Of a stretch of DNA of 53,534 nt, positions 1 to 7,500 are shown one piece after another (positions within the stretch are counted from its first letter, which is position 1; each line of letters begins with the position of its first letter). The notes under the pieces are model-generated. The model was not told the origin of the DNA, did no database searches, and saw only the letters and a list, made by a program, of their open reading frames with translations. The position numbers and the translations under genes are program-made. Source of the stretch: Paenibacillus tianmuensis (GTDB taxonomy: Bacteria > Bacillota > Bacilli > Paenibacillales > NBRC-103111); NCBI RefSeq assembly GCF_900100345.1, contig NZ_FMTT01000042.1:1-53534 (forward strand), in the 5' to 3' direction.

Positions 1-17
1 ACCAATTTCATTCGTGC

Positions 18-94
18 GGAGCCGTGGTGTAGAGGCCTAACATGCCTGCCTGTCACGCAGGAGACCGCGGGTTCGAATCCCGTCGGCTCCGCCA
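18..94 (+). tRNA. tRNA-Asp (GTC)
   Basis: A full cloverleaf can be drawn: acceptor ggagccg pairs with cggctcc, the anticodon loop is CTGTCAC (anticodon GTC), and the T-arm carries GGTTCGAATCC. The 3' CCA is encoded. It is the first complete gene of a ten-tRNA cluster that probably continues upstream of the window. Confidence 0.97.
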
Positions 95-166
95 TTTAGA
101 AGCTTTTAACTTCGGAACGAAACGGACAATATCCGAGGGTTCCGAAATTTTTAATTTATCTCACAT

Positions 167-241
167 GCCGTCGTAGCTCAGCGGTAGAGCAACGCACTCG
201 TAATGCGTAGGTCGGAGGTTCAATTCCTCTCGACGGCACCA
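167..241 (+). tRNA. tRNA-Thr (CGT)
   Basis: Acceptor gccgtcg pairs with cgacggc. The anticodon loop CTCGTAA gives anticodon CGT, which reads ACG. The T-loop is TTCAATT and the CCA is encoded. The 72-base spacer before it holds no separate signal that I can see. Confidence 0.96.
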
Positions 242-265
242 TTTAGGCCACATGACAATTCATAT

Positions 266-342
266 GGCGGTCGTGGCGAAGTGGCTAACGCATCGGATTG
301 TGGCTCCGACATTCGAGGGTTCAATTCCCTTCGATCGCCCCA
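266..342 (+). tRNA. tRNA-His (GTG)
   Basis: Acceptor gcggtcg pairs with cgatcgc, with one G-T pair. An extra G at 266 can pair with discriminator C339, as is typical of histidine tRNAs. The anticodon loop TTGTGGC gives GTG. The CCA is encoded. Confidence 0.96.
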
Positions 343-349
343 TAGTCAT

Positions 350-421
350 TGGGGATTAGCCAAGCGGTAAGGCAACGGACTTTGACTCCGTCATGCCTAG
401 GTTCGAATCCTAGATCCCCAG
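350..421 (+). tRNA. tRNA-Gln (TTG)
   Basis: Acceptor tggggat pairs with atcccca. The anticodon loop TTTGACT gives TTG, which reads CAA. The 3' CCA is not encoded (TAT follows the discriminator G), so it must be added after transcription. Confidence 0.96.
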
Positions 422-433
422 TATTTTCAGTAC

Positions 434-506
434 GAGCCATTAGCTCAGTTGGTAGAGCACCTGACTTTTAATCAGGGTGTCGTAGGTTCGAGTCCTACAT
501 GGCTCA
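434..506 (+). tRNA. tRNA-Lys (TTT)
   Basis: Acceptor gagccat pairs with atggctc. The anticodon loop CTTTTAA gives TTT. The T-arm GGTTCGAGTCC is standard. No CCA is encoded after discriminator A506. Confidence 0.96.
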
Positions 507-526
507 TTTTTTACAAAGTAAATTGA

Positions 527-601
527 GCGGAAGTGGCTCAGGGGTAGAGCATCGCCTTGCCAAGGCGAGGGTCGCGGGTTCGAATCCCGTCTTCCGCTCC
601 A
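527..601 (+). tRNA. tRNA-Gly (GCC)
   Basis: Acceptor gcggaag pairs with cttccgc. The anticodon loop TTGCCAA gives GCC. The CCA is encoded. This is one of two glycine tRNAs in the cluster, the other having anticodon TCC. Confidence 0.96.
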
Positions 602-611
602 TCGAAAATTT

Positions 612-691
612 GCCGGTATGGCGGAATTGGCAGACGCGCGCGACTCAAAATCGTGAGGGAAACCGTGGGGGTTCAAGTCCCTCTACCGGCA
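612..691 (+). tRNA. tRNA-Leu (CAA)
   Basis: Acceptor gccggta pairs with taccggc. The anticodon loop CTCAAAA gives CAA, which reads TTG. An extended variable region separates the anticodon and T arms, as expected for a class II tRNA. No CCA is encoded. Confidence 0.95.
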
Positions 692-698
692 TTTATAA

Positions 699-775
699 CG
701 GGACGTAGCTCAGCTTGGTAGAGCACCTGGTTTGGGACCAGGGGGTCGCATGTTCAAATCGTGTCGTCCCGACCA
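699..775 (+). tRNA. tRNA-Pro (TGG)
   Basis: Acceptor cgggacg pairs with cgtcccg. The anticodon loop TTTGGGA gives TGG. The T-loop is TTCAAAT and the CCA is encoded. Only 7 bases separate it from the leucine gene, so the cluster is surely one transcript. Confidence 0.96.
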
Positions 776-789
776 TTCAATATTTTAAT

Positions 790-863
790 GCGGGTGTAGT
801 TCAATGGTAGAACTCCAGCCTTCCAAGCTGGTAGCGTGGGTTCGATTCCCATCACCCGCTCCA
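790..863 (+). tRNA. tRNA-Gly (TCC)
   Basis: Acceptor gcgggtg pairs with cacccgc. The anticodon loop CTTCCAA gives TCC, which reads GGA and GGG. The CCA is encoded. Confidence 0.96.
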
Positions 864-870
864 TGTGCAA

Positions 871-944
<74 letters not shown>

Positions 945-962
945 TCATATTTGGAATTAAGG

Positions 963-987
963 AGGTCTGGAAACAGGCCTTTTTTTG
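963..987 (+). terminator. Rho-independent terminator of the tRNA cluster
   Basis: A 7-bp stem (AGGTCTG with CAGGCCT) around a GAAA-type loop is followed by seven T residues. It closes the tRNA operon just after tRNA-Arg. Confidence 0.85.
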
Positions 988-1072
988 TTATGTTTATGCA
1001 ACGGACGAGGCGCGTTTTAGAATAAGCAACGTCATACAATCGCTGGGAATCATGGCATTTATGGAAGAGTTC

Positions 1073-1122
1073 TGATACAATGGGTTAAAGCTCCTTTCGA
1101 GGGGCTTATTTTTTTAAGGAGG
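1073..1122 (+). promoter_or_regulatory. Extended -10 promoter and 5' stem-loop of the leader ORF
   Basis: TGATACAAT at 1073-1081 is an extended -10 element; no good -35 is seen. Transcription would begin near 1088, exactly where an 8-bp stem starts (AAGCTCCT 1088-1095 with AGGGGCTT 1100-1107, loop TTCG), followed by seven T and then the Shine-Dalgarno AAGGAGG at 1116-1122. The stem looks like a terminator but sits at the very start of the inferred transcript, so it could instead be a 5' stabiliser or control element. CTCCTT in its left arm is also complementary to the AAGGAG of the ribosome site. Confidence 0.5.
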
Positions 1123-1129
1123 AAGGCAT

Positions 1130-1210
1130 ATGAGTCCTATGGCAATACAAAGGCTGAACTCACGAAGGATAAGAACGTATTTAGGGGGGGATATCTACTA
1201 TGAACCCTAG
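1130..1210 (+). CDS. 26-residue leader peptide overlapping the Gre-domain gene
   Basis: An ATG at 1130 lies 7 bases after a perfect AAGGAGG and opens a 26-codon frame (begins MSPMAIQRLN) ending in TAG at 1208-1210. Its last codons overlap the ATG (1200) of the next gene in another frame, so ribosomes ending here could re-initiate there. The peptide is basic (four arginines) and matches nothing I recognise. The GGGGGG inside its codons 19-20 also serves as the ribosome site of the downstream gene. It may be a regulatory leader rather than a functional protein; the evidence is the ribosome site and the overlap only. Confidence 0.45.
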   Translation: MSPMAIQRLNSRRIRTYLGGDIYYEP

Positions 1211-1661
1211 TTTCGGACATGGGGCCCGTTCCCAATTAATCAATCAATTGCTTTATTTTGACGAGCAAAGCACTGCGTTTTTTGACGGTTTTTGCCCGCA
1301 GCAAGGAAGGGAACGGGCAAACCTGGAAAAGCTGATCGATCAATATACAGCGGCTTTGGAGCGCATATTGGCACAGGATGAAACTCAGCTTATGCAATCT
1401 TTATATTCCCAAGTGCTAATAGGCAGCAGCGTGAAAGTGAAGTACCAAGATGACGGTACGGAAGAGACGTTTACGATCGTTTTCCCGACCCTGACCGCAC
1501 CCGATAAAAACTATGTCTCGCTCTTGTCCCCGATGGGAAGACAATTGCTGTTAGCCTCAGCCGGAGCGGTACAAACGATTGAAATTCCCGCCGGCAGCTT
1601 TGCCGTAATGATCGAAGAAGTGAAATACGCTTACTTCGGAGAATTTACGCAGACGGGCTAA
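1200..1661 (+). CDS. GreA/GreB C-terminal-domain protein
   Basis: This 153-residue protein has a helical N-terminal half (about 1-70) and a C-terminal half (about 73-150) with the signature of the GreA/GreB C-terminal FKBP-like fold: a GSSVKVKY strand, then LLSPMGRQLLLASAG, then an IEIPAG turn and a final strand. In Gre factors this domain contacts RNA polymerase at the secondary channel. The N-terminal part is shorter than the Gre coiled coil and lacks an obvious acidic tip, so transcript-cleavage stimulation is doubtful; a Rnk-like or other polymerase-binding role is an inference. A purine run 10 bases before the ATG is the ribosome site. The start overlaps the stop of the leader ORF. A terminator follows at 1696. 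Confidence 0.75.
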   Translation: MNPSFGHGARSQLINQLLYFDEQSTAFFDGFCPQQGRERANLEKLIDQYTAALERILAQDETQLMQSLYSQVLIGSSVKVKYQDDGTEETFTIVFPTLTAPDKNYVSLLSPMGRQLLLASAGAVQTIEIPAGSFAVMIEEVKYAYFGEFTQTG

Positions 1662-1695
1662 AGTAAGTTGCCCTAATAGCCTAGTGCTCCGCAAA

Positions 1696-1736
1696 GGACA
1701 GCTCCCTGCAATCTCGCATGAGCTGTTCTTTTGTTT
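1696..1736 (+). terminator. Rho-independent terminator after the Gre-domain gene
   Basis: A 9-bp stem (GGACAGCTC with GAGCTGTTC) is followed by TTTTGTTT, 35 bases after the stop codon of the upstream gene. Confidence 0.8.
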
Positions 1737-1892
1737 AGTGCTCTAGATCGCCTGAGGGACTAGGTAACGATAGAAGTGGCATTTCAACATTTATCGATCC
1801 GGTTACATTTTGGACTTGCTATAGCAGTTTACAGTAGTATGACTTATAATAAAAGGAATGAGCAATCCGATTAGAACGTAAGCTCGGATACG

Positions 1893-1908
1893 CTTAAAAC
1901 GTTTAAAT
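1893..1908 (+). promoter_or_regulatory. LacI-family operator candidate upstream of kduD
   Basis: CTTAAAACGTTTAAAT contains the perfect palindrome AAACGTTT with near-symmetric A/T flanks and a central CG, the usual shape of LacI-family operators (KdgR, CcpA). It lies 12 bases before the kduD start and downstream of a TATAAT at about 1848, a position suited to repression of the KDG operon. Which regulator binds is not shown by the sequence. Confidence 0.45.
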
Positions 1909-1919
1909 GAGGTGTAGAG

Positions 1920-2675
1920 ATGAATTTGTTTGATTTGACCGGAAAAGTGGCTTTAGTAACCGGGGGAGCCGTAGGTCTAGGCGCAGGTATCTCCTTAGGC
2001 TTGGCCAAGGCAGGCGCGGACATCGTTATCGTAACGAGCAACGATCGTTCGCGTGAGGTTGAGCAGCAAATCCAAGCGATGGGCCGCAAGGCACACACCA
2101 TCATAGCGGATCTGATGGATGAAAGCGTATTGAAGAGCGTAGTAGACGAAGCATTGTCCGTTTTTGGAAGAATTGATATTTTGGTTAACAATGCCGGTAT
2201 TATTCGGCGTACGCCGGCTGCCGATCACGCGGCGCAAGATTGGCATGATGTGCTGAATTTGAACTTAAACTCTGTTTTTTTCCTATCTCAGCTTGTTGGG
2301 CGTGAAATGATTAAACAGGGGTCGGGTAAAATTATAAATATTGCATCGATGCTAAGCTTTCAAGGCGGGATTAATGTGCCGGGCTATACCGCTTCCAAGC
2401 ATGCGATTGCCGGGGTAACTAAAGCGCTTGCGAATGAGTGGGCTAGTAAGGGCATCCAAGTTAACGCTATCGCACCTGGATACATGGCTACCGACAATAC
2501 GGCAGCGCTTCGTGCGGATGAAGAGCGCAGCGCGCAAATTTTGGTTCGTATTCCAGCCGGACGCTGGGGAACAACAGAAGATATGCAAGGACCGGTCGTA
2601 TTTCTCGCGTCACAGGCTTCGGACTACATGAGTGGCCATGTGCTTTGCGTAGACGGGGGATGGATGACGAGATAA
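1920..2675 (+). CDS. kduD: 2-dehydro-3-deoxy-D-gluconate 5-dehydrogenase
   Basis: This 251-residue short-chain dehydrogenase would reduce 2,5-diketo-3-deoxygluconate to 2-keto-3-deoxygluconate (KDG) with NAD(P)H in the cytoplasm, a late step of pectin and uronate breakdown. Visible are the nucleotide-binding TGGAVGLG (residues 14-21), the NNAG motif (90-93), and the catalytic Ser143, Tyr156 and Lys160. The stretch SMLSFQGGINVPGYTASK and the ending VDGGWMTR are typical of KduD rather than a generic reductase. Length is that of the family. The start follows GAGGTGTAGAG. It is the first gene of kduD-kdgK-kdgA; no kduI isomerase is present in the window. Confidence 0.92.
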   Translation: MNLFDLTGKVALVTGGAVGLGAGISLGLAKAGADIVIVTSNDRSREVEQQIQAMGRKAHTIIADLMDESVLKSVVDEALSVFGRIDILVNNAGIIRRTPAADHAAQDWHDVLNLNLNSVFFLSQLVGREMIKQGSGKIINIASMLSFQGGINVPGYTASKHAIAGVTKALANEWASKGIQVNAIAPGYMATDNTAALRADEERSAQILVRIPAGRWGTTEDMQGPVVFLASQASDYMSGHVLCVDGGWMTR

Positions 2676-2707
2676 TGGTGGAGAACCGACGAGCGGAGCA
2701 ACAGCAG

Positions 2708-3658
2708 ATGTTTCAGCCGGAGATCATTACATTCGGGGAATCGATGGCACTGATGATGCCGGAAGGAAGCAAAGGAATCGAATATTCGTCCCGCTTCCAA
2801 GGGCTGTTCGGCGGTGCGGAAAGCAATGTGGCGATCGGGGTATCCCGTCTGGGTCACAAAGCAGGCTGGTTCAGCCGTCTTGGGAAAGATCCGCTGGGCC
2901 GCATGATCATGAAAAAAATTCGCGGCGAGGGCGTGGACGTCTCCCGTGTCGAACTGACAACGGAAGCGCCGACCGGCTTGATGCTCCGCGAGGTGGTATC
3001 CGGGAAAACATCGGTTTACTATTACCGCAAAGGCTCGGCAGCCAGCACGCTGAAGCCGGAGCATTTGGACGAGCAATATATTAAGCAGGCTAAATATTTG
3101 CATGTAACGGGCATTACGACGGCGCTTAGTCCAACCTGCCGGGAAACGGTCAGGGAAGCGATGAAACTGGCACGCAAGCATGGCGTGAAGGTCTGTTTTG
3201 ATCCGAACTTGAGGCTGAAGCTGTGGTCCCTGGAAGAAGCGCGAGAGGTGCTGCTGGAATTAGCCGAAGAAGCGGATTATTTCCTTCCGGGGCTGGACGA
3301 GTTGAAGCTGCTGTATCAAACGGATAGCTTCGAAGAAATTGTGGCGCGGCTTAGCGAGCTTAAAGCCGTATCGATCGTCAAAGGCGGCGAAGACGTCACG
3401 TATATCGTCGAGCAAGGACGCGTAAGCTCAGTGCCGTATTTTAAAGCGGAGCAAGTGGTGGATACGGTCGGGGCAGGAGACGGTTTTTGCGCGGGCTTTA
3501 TCGTTGGTTTGCTCAAGGGCTATCGTTTGGAAGAAGCGGTTCGCCTCGGTAACCTGATTGGCTGTATGGTGGTGCAGATGGAGGGAGACTGGGAGGGCAT
3601 TCCGACTTGGGAGCAAGTGGAGGCGTTCCTAAACAACGTAAAGCATGTCGAGAGGTAA
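2708..3658 (+). CDS. kdgK: 2-dehydro-3-deoxygluconokinase
   Basis: This PfkB-family sugar kinase phosphorylates KDG to KDPG with ATP. The N-terminal FGESMALM, the GGAESNVA substrate loop, FDPNLRLKLW, and the C-terminal DTVGAGDGF anion hole with its catalytic aspartate are all present. I chose the ATG at 2708 because GGAG lies 9 bases upstream and the family normally begins right at this point. An upstream in-frame ATG at 2675 overlaps the kduD stop (TAATG) and would add 11 residues by translational coupling, so the start is not certain. About 316 residues, normal for the family. kdgA follows after 52 bases. Confidence 0.9.
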   Translation: MFQPEIITFGESMALMMPEGSKGIEYSSRFQGLFGGAESNVAIGVSRLGHKAGWFSRLGKDPLGRMIMKKIRGEGVDVSRVELTTEAPTGLMLREVVSGKTSVYYYRKGSAASTLKPEHLDEQYIKQAKYLHVTGITTALSPTCRETVREAMKLARKHGVKVCFDPNLRLKLWSLEEAREVLLELAEEADYFLPGLDELKLLYQTDSFEEIVARLSELKAVSIVKGGEDVTYIVEQGRVSSVPYFKAEQVVDTVGAGDGFCAGFIVGLLKGYRLEEAVRLGNLIGCMVVQMEGDWEGIPTWEQVEAFLNNVKHVER

Positions 3659-3710
3659 TTGGGGAAGACATATGCAATACTAACTTCATATTAGGAACGG
3701 ATGAGGGAAT

Positions 3711-4373
3711 ATGAAAAAAATCAAGCTTTTGCAGCAGCTGACTAATGAAGGCGTGGTAGCTGTTCTGCGCGGAGAGACGCCGGAAGAAGTCGTCGAAATG
3801 GCGGAACAGGCGATTGCCGGCGGGATCAAAGTTATCGAAGTGACAATGACGGTGCCGTTTGCGTTGCAAGCTATCGAGAAGCTTGCCAAGAAATATACAA
3901 GCTCCACGCAAGATCCGTCCAAGTATGCGATTATCGGCGTAGGGACGGTATTGGACCCGGAAACGGCGCGGGTAGGCATTCTAAGCGGAGCTAAATTTGT
4001 GGTCGGTCCGGCGTTAAATCCGGATACCATTACTTTGTGCAACCGTTACCGTGTGCCTGTGATGCCGGGAGTTATGACGATTCAAGAGATTCAGCGGGCG
4101 CTGGAGCTTGGCGTGGATATCGTGAAGCTGTTCCCAGGTAATCTGTATTCGCCATCGACGATCAAAGCGATCAAAGGGCCGCTTCCGCAGGCCAACGTTA
4201 TGCCGACCGGCGGTGTCTCCTTGGACAATCTCGCCGATTGGATTAAGTCGGGCGCAGTGGCCGTCGGTATCGGTTCCGATTTGACAACGGAAGCCGTCAA
4301 AACGGGTAATTACAGTCTGGTAGCCCAAAAAGCCGCGCAATATATCGAAGCTTACCGGGCGGCGAAAGGCTAA
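3711..4373 (+). CDS. kdgA: KDPG / 4-hydroxy-2-oxoglutarate aldolase
   Basis: This class I aldolase (220 residues) cleaves KDPG into pyruvate and glyceraldehyde-3-phosphate, completing the KDG branch. The TIM-barrel markers are Arg20 and Glu43 (in KVIEVTM), GVGTVLDPE, and the Schiff-base lysine Lys139 in DIVKLFPG. The TGGV phosphate loop near the C-terminus is intact. The ribosome site is GAGGGA, 3 bases before the ATG. It ends the operon and is followed by a strong terminator at 4405. Family members often also act on 4-hydroxy-2-oxoglutarate; the sequence does not separate the two activities. Confidence 0.92.
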   Translation: MKKIKLLQQLTNEGVVAVLRGETPEEVVEMAEQAIAGGIKVIEVTMTVPFALQAIEKLAKKYTSSTQDPSKYAIIGVGTVLDPETARVGILSGAKFVVGPALNPDTITLCNRYRVPVMPGVMTIQEIQRALELGVDIVKLFPGNLYSPSTIKAIKGPLPQANVMPTGGVSLDNLADWIKSGAVAVGIGSDLTTEAVKTGNYSLVAQKAAQYIEAYRAAKG

Positions 4374-4404
4374 GTTGTCCATTATCTATAGTATCATCAA
4401 AAAT

Positions 4405-4447
4405 GCAGCGCGTTCCAAACGTTTGTTTGGGTTACGCTGCTTTTTTC
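4405..4447 (+). terminator. Rho-independent terminator of the kdu/kdg operon
   Basis: GCAGCG pairs with CGCTGC around an inner CCAAAC/GTTTGG stem, and six T follow. It lies 32 bases after the kdgA stop. Confidence 0.85.
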
Positions 4448-4501
4448 TTTGATGAGGATCTTATAAATCTCTTATTAACGGGAACGGGAGTGCTCAAAGA
4501 A

Positions 4502-4535
4502 GATCCCTCTGGAACGCGGAAGCTCCGGAGGGATC
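4502..4535 (-). terminator. Probable terminator of gltB
   Basis: GATCCCTC pairs with GAGGGATC over an 18-base loop. On the - strand it is followed by TTCTTT, a modest T-tract. It lies 22 bases beyond the gltB stop. Confidence 0.6.
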
Positions 4536-4557
4536 AAATAGTTGTTTCTTATTGAGT

Positions 4558-7500
4558 TTATTCGGTAGCTACCGATTGATCGGCTTGCAGACCGACTGGC
4601 GCGATCCGAACGAAGCTCGTTTGCAGGTTGTTCTGCAAATGCTCCACTTTTGCTGCGGCCTCCGGTTGTCCGGACTTCACGAGCTCTTCATGGTAAGCAC
4701 CGAGCAGTTCGTTCAAGTCTTTCATACTTTGTACGCCTACCGGTTCGATTTTGACTTTGGCGCCTTTTGCTACCCGGCGTTCGATGGCGGCTTGATCTAG
4801 CCCCATCTCCGGCACGAGGCGTTGGTAAATGACCCCGCCCGTCATCCCTGCGCAAATCCAAGGACCCGGATCGCCGAGCACAACAGCGCGGCCGTTGGTC
4901 ATGTATTCAAAGGCGAAGCCTTTCAAGTTCGCGCGGGCTGCGATGCCGCCGAGTTCGTCTTGAATCGGCGCCGTAATTTCGCCGCCGAATACGACGTCTG
5001 CGCCGGAGAACCGGATGCAGGCGCGGGTATCGGCATTGCCTTGAATCAGGAACAAGCCTTTTTGCGCACCATAGCCGAACGACTTGCCCACGGAGCCGTT
5101 GATGAATTGCTTATGCTTGCTTGGTGCTTTCAGAATCGCGACTTTACCGCCGAGCGACATTTTGCCGACACCATCTTCCGCACCGCCGTGAACCGTGATG
5201 TTTACGCCGCGGGCATTGAAAGCGGCCAATCCGTTACCCGGTACGGAGCCTTCGGTCATGGTGATGCTTACCGGAGGCAGCGCATCGTAGCTGCCGTCGA
5301 AACGGTCTCTTACGCGGTGGCTTGCATAGCGGCTGCCAAGGATACGGGATTCCGCATCGACTTTGGACCAAGTACGCTCCACCGGCGATTCGAACGAAAC
5401 GGTATCCGGGAAAAATTGTTGGCCTTCTGTACCTGCCGCAATGCGAATATCCGAGGATACCGCCGCTGCGACTTCCTCCAAAGCTTCTTGTGCCACAGCC
5501 GAGGACAGCGGAGCCGGGCGGAGCAGATCGGACAGATCGATTTTCTCAAGATGGCTTACTTGCTGCAGTAAGTCGGAACGACCGACGAGATCTTGCAGGT
5601 TTGCAAAGCCGAGCTGAGCGACGATGTCCCGTACTTCGCGGCCGATCCCGCCAAACAAACGAACAAGCGATTCAACAGCGGTATCGTAGACGCGAGGCAC
5701 GAAGCGGCGAAGGCCTTTTTCTTCGGCTTCTTCCATCGAGTCGATTTGCGTCGCGATTCCGACGTGACATGTATCCAAGTGACAGCCGCGGCACGTTGTA
5801 CAGCCGATGGACTGCATTGCGATAGAGCCAAAGCCGATGCGGTTCGCGCCGAGCATGACCATTTTCACAACGTCGGCACCGGATTTCATGCCGCCGTCGG
5901 ACCAGAGCTCCACTTTGTGGCGCAATCCGGCTTCGATCAGCGCGATGTGCGCCAGCTTCGTACCGATTTCGGTCGGCAGACCGACGTGCGTGATCGAGTG
6001 AATCCGTGCCGCACCCGTGCCGCCGTCAAAACCGGACAACGTGATCACATCCGCGCCCGCTTTGGCAACGCCGACTGCAATCGTGCCGATCCCAGGGACG
6101 ACCGGAACTTTGACGATGATTTTCGCTTTGCGTCCGCTCGCTTCCTTCAACTCGGAAATGATTTGTGCCAAGTCCTCGATCGAGTAAATATCATGGTTGT
6201 TGGACGGCGAAATCAGGTCGGAGCCGATGGTTGCGTTCCGCGCCAATGCGATCTTCGCCGTTACTTTCGAGCCCGGCAGGTGACCGCCTTCACCCGGTTT
6301 CGCGCCTTGACCGATTTTGATTTCCAAGAAGGCTACAGCGTTCGCCAGCTCGACGTTGACGCCGAAACGACCGGATGCGACTTGGGCGCCGCGGGTCCGC
6401 TTATAGCGGCCGAGCATGTCTTTGATCTCGCCGCCTTCGCCATTCATCGTCACCATGTTCAGACGCTCGCCGGCTTCGGCGTATGCGCGGAATGCCGTCT
6501 CGTTCTGCGATCCGAAGGACATGGAAGAGATGAGCATCGGCAGATCGTGGCCGCCGATGCCAATCTCGACTTGGGAAGAATCGAGCGGCTTGCGGCCTTC
6601 GGCGTGCGCTTTCTCATAATTGAAATCCGCAACGTGACGGATGGAAATACCGTTTTTCTTTTCTTCTTCGCGCAGTTTGTCACGATAGTCTTCGTACGGA
6701 GCCACCCCGGAAGCCGCATCGCCGAGCGCTTTCCACATCCGTTGGAAGAAGCGGAAGTTGCGGGCTGCTTTTGCTTTCGGATTGGCATAGTCGTTATAAC
6801 GGCCTTCGGCATCGGCTTCAAGCTCGGCAAACCCTGTTCCGGCCTTATCGCTGCCCAGGTAGTTTACAATATCCAGCACGTCGGCGAGCTCCGGCTTCAG
6901 GCCGATTGACGAGAAGAAGCGGGTGTAACCGCGAAGCTCATGCGTACCGATTGTGGAGATGACTTTCTCCAAGCCTTTCATCAAAGCGGTAAACACTTTG
7001 AGTGCTGCCGGTGCGCCGTCCTTTGCCGCCGCCGTAGTAAACAAGATGTAAGGGGAAAGCACATCTGCGCCCAAGCCGCAAGCAACGGCCATATCGTGCA
7101 GGTTGCGAATCGCCGCGCTGCGCAGCACGATCGTCGTTTGACGGCGCAGGTTGTTGCCGTAACCGAGCTTTACTTCGCGAAGCGCGATATCGACTTTGGA
7201 TACGGCCAGATGCGGGTCCATCCACAGCCGGTCGTTCTGGTGCGTCTCGCTGTCGTCCAGCACAAGCAGCATAGCGCCTTTGCGCACGGCTTGCACGGCG
7301 TCCGCCGCAAGCTGCTCCAGGGCATCCTTCAGCGAAGTGCCGCGGGCGAACGTCGTTGACAACGTGGCGACGGCATCGCCGTTTTGCGCACCGAACATGG
7401 CGACAAGCTGCTCGTAGCTCGGCTGTTTCAATTCGGCCAAAGAATCGATACCGTTGCTGCCCTCCAGCACGACGGGATAAAGCAGCTCTACCCGCAGCCG

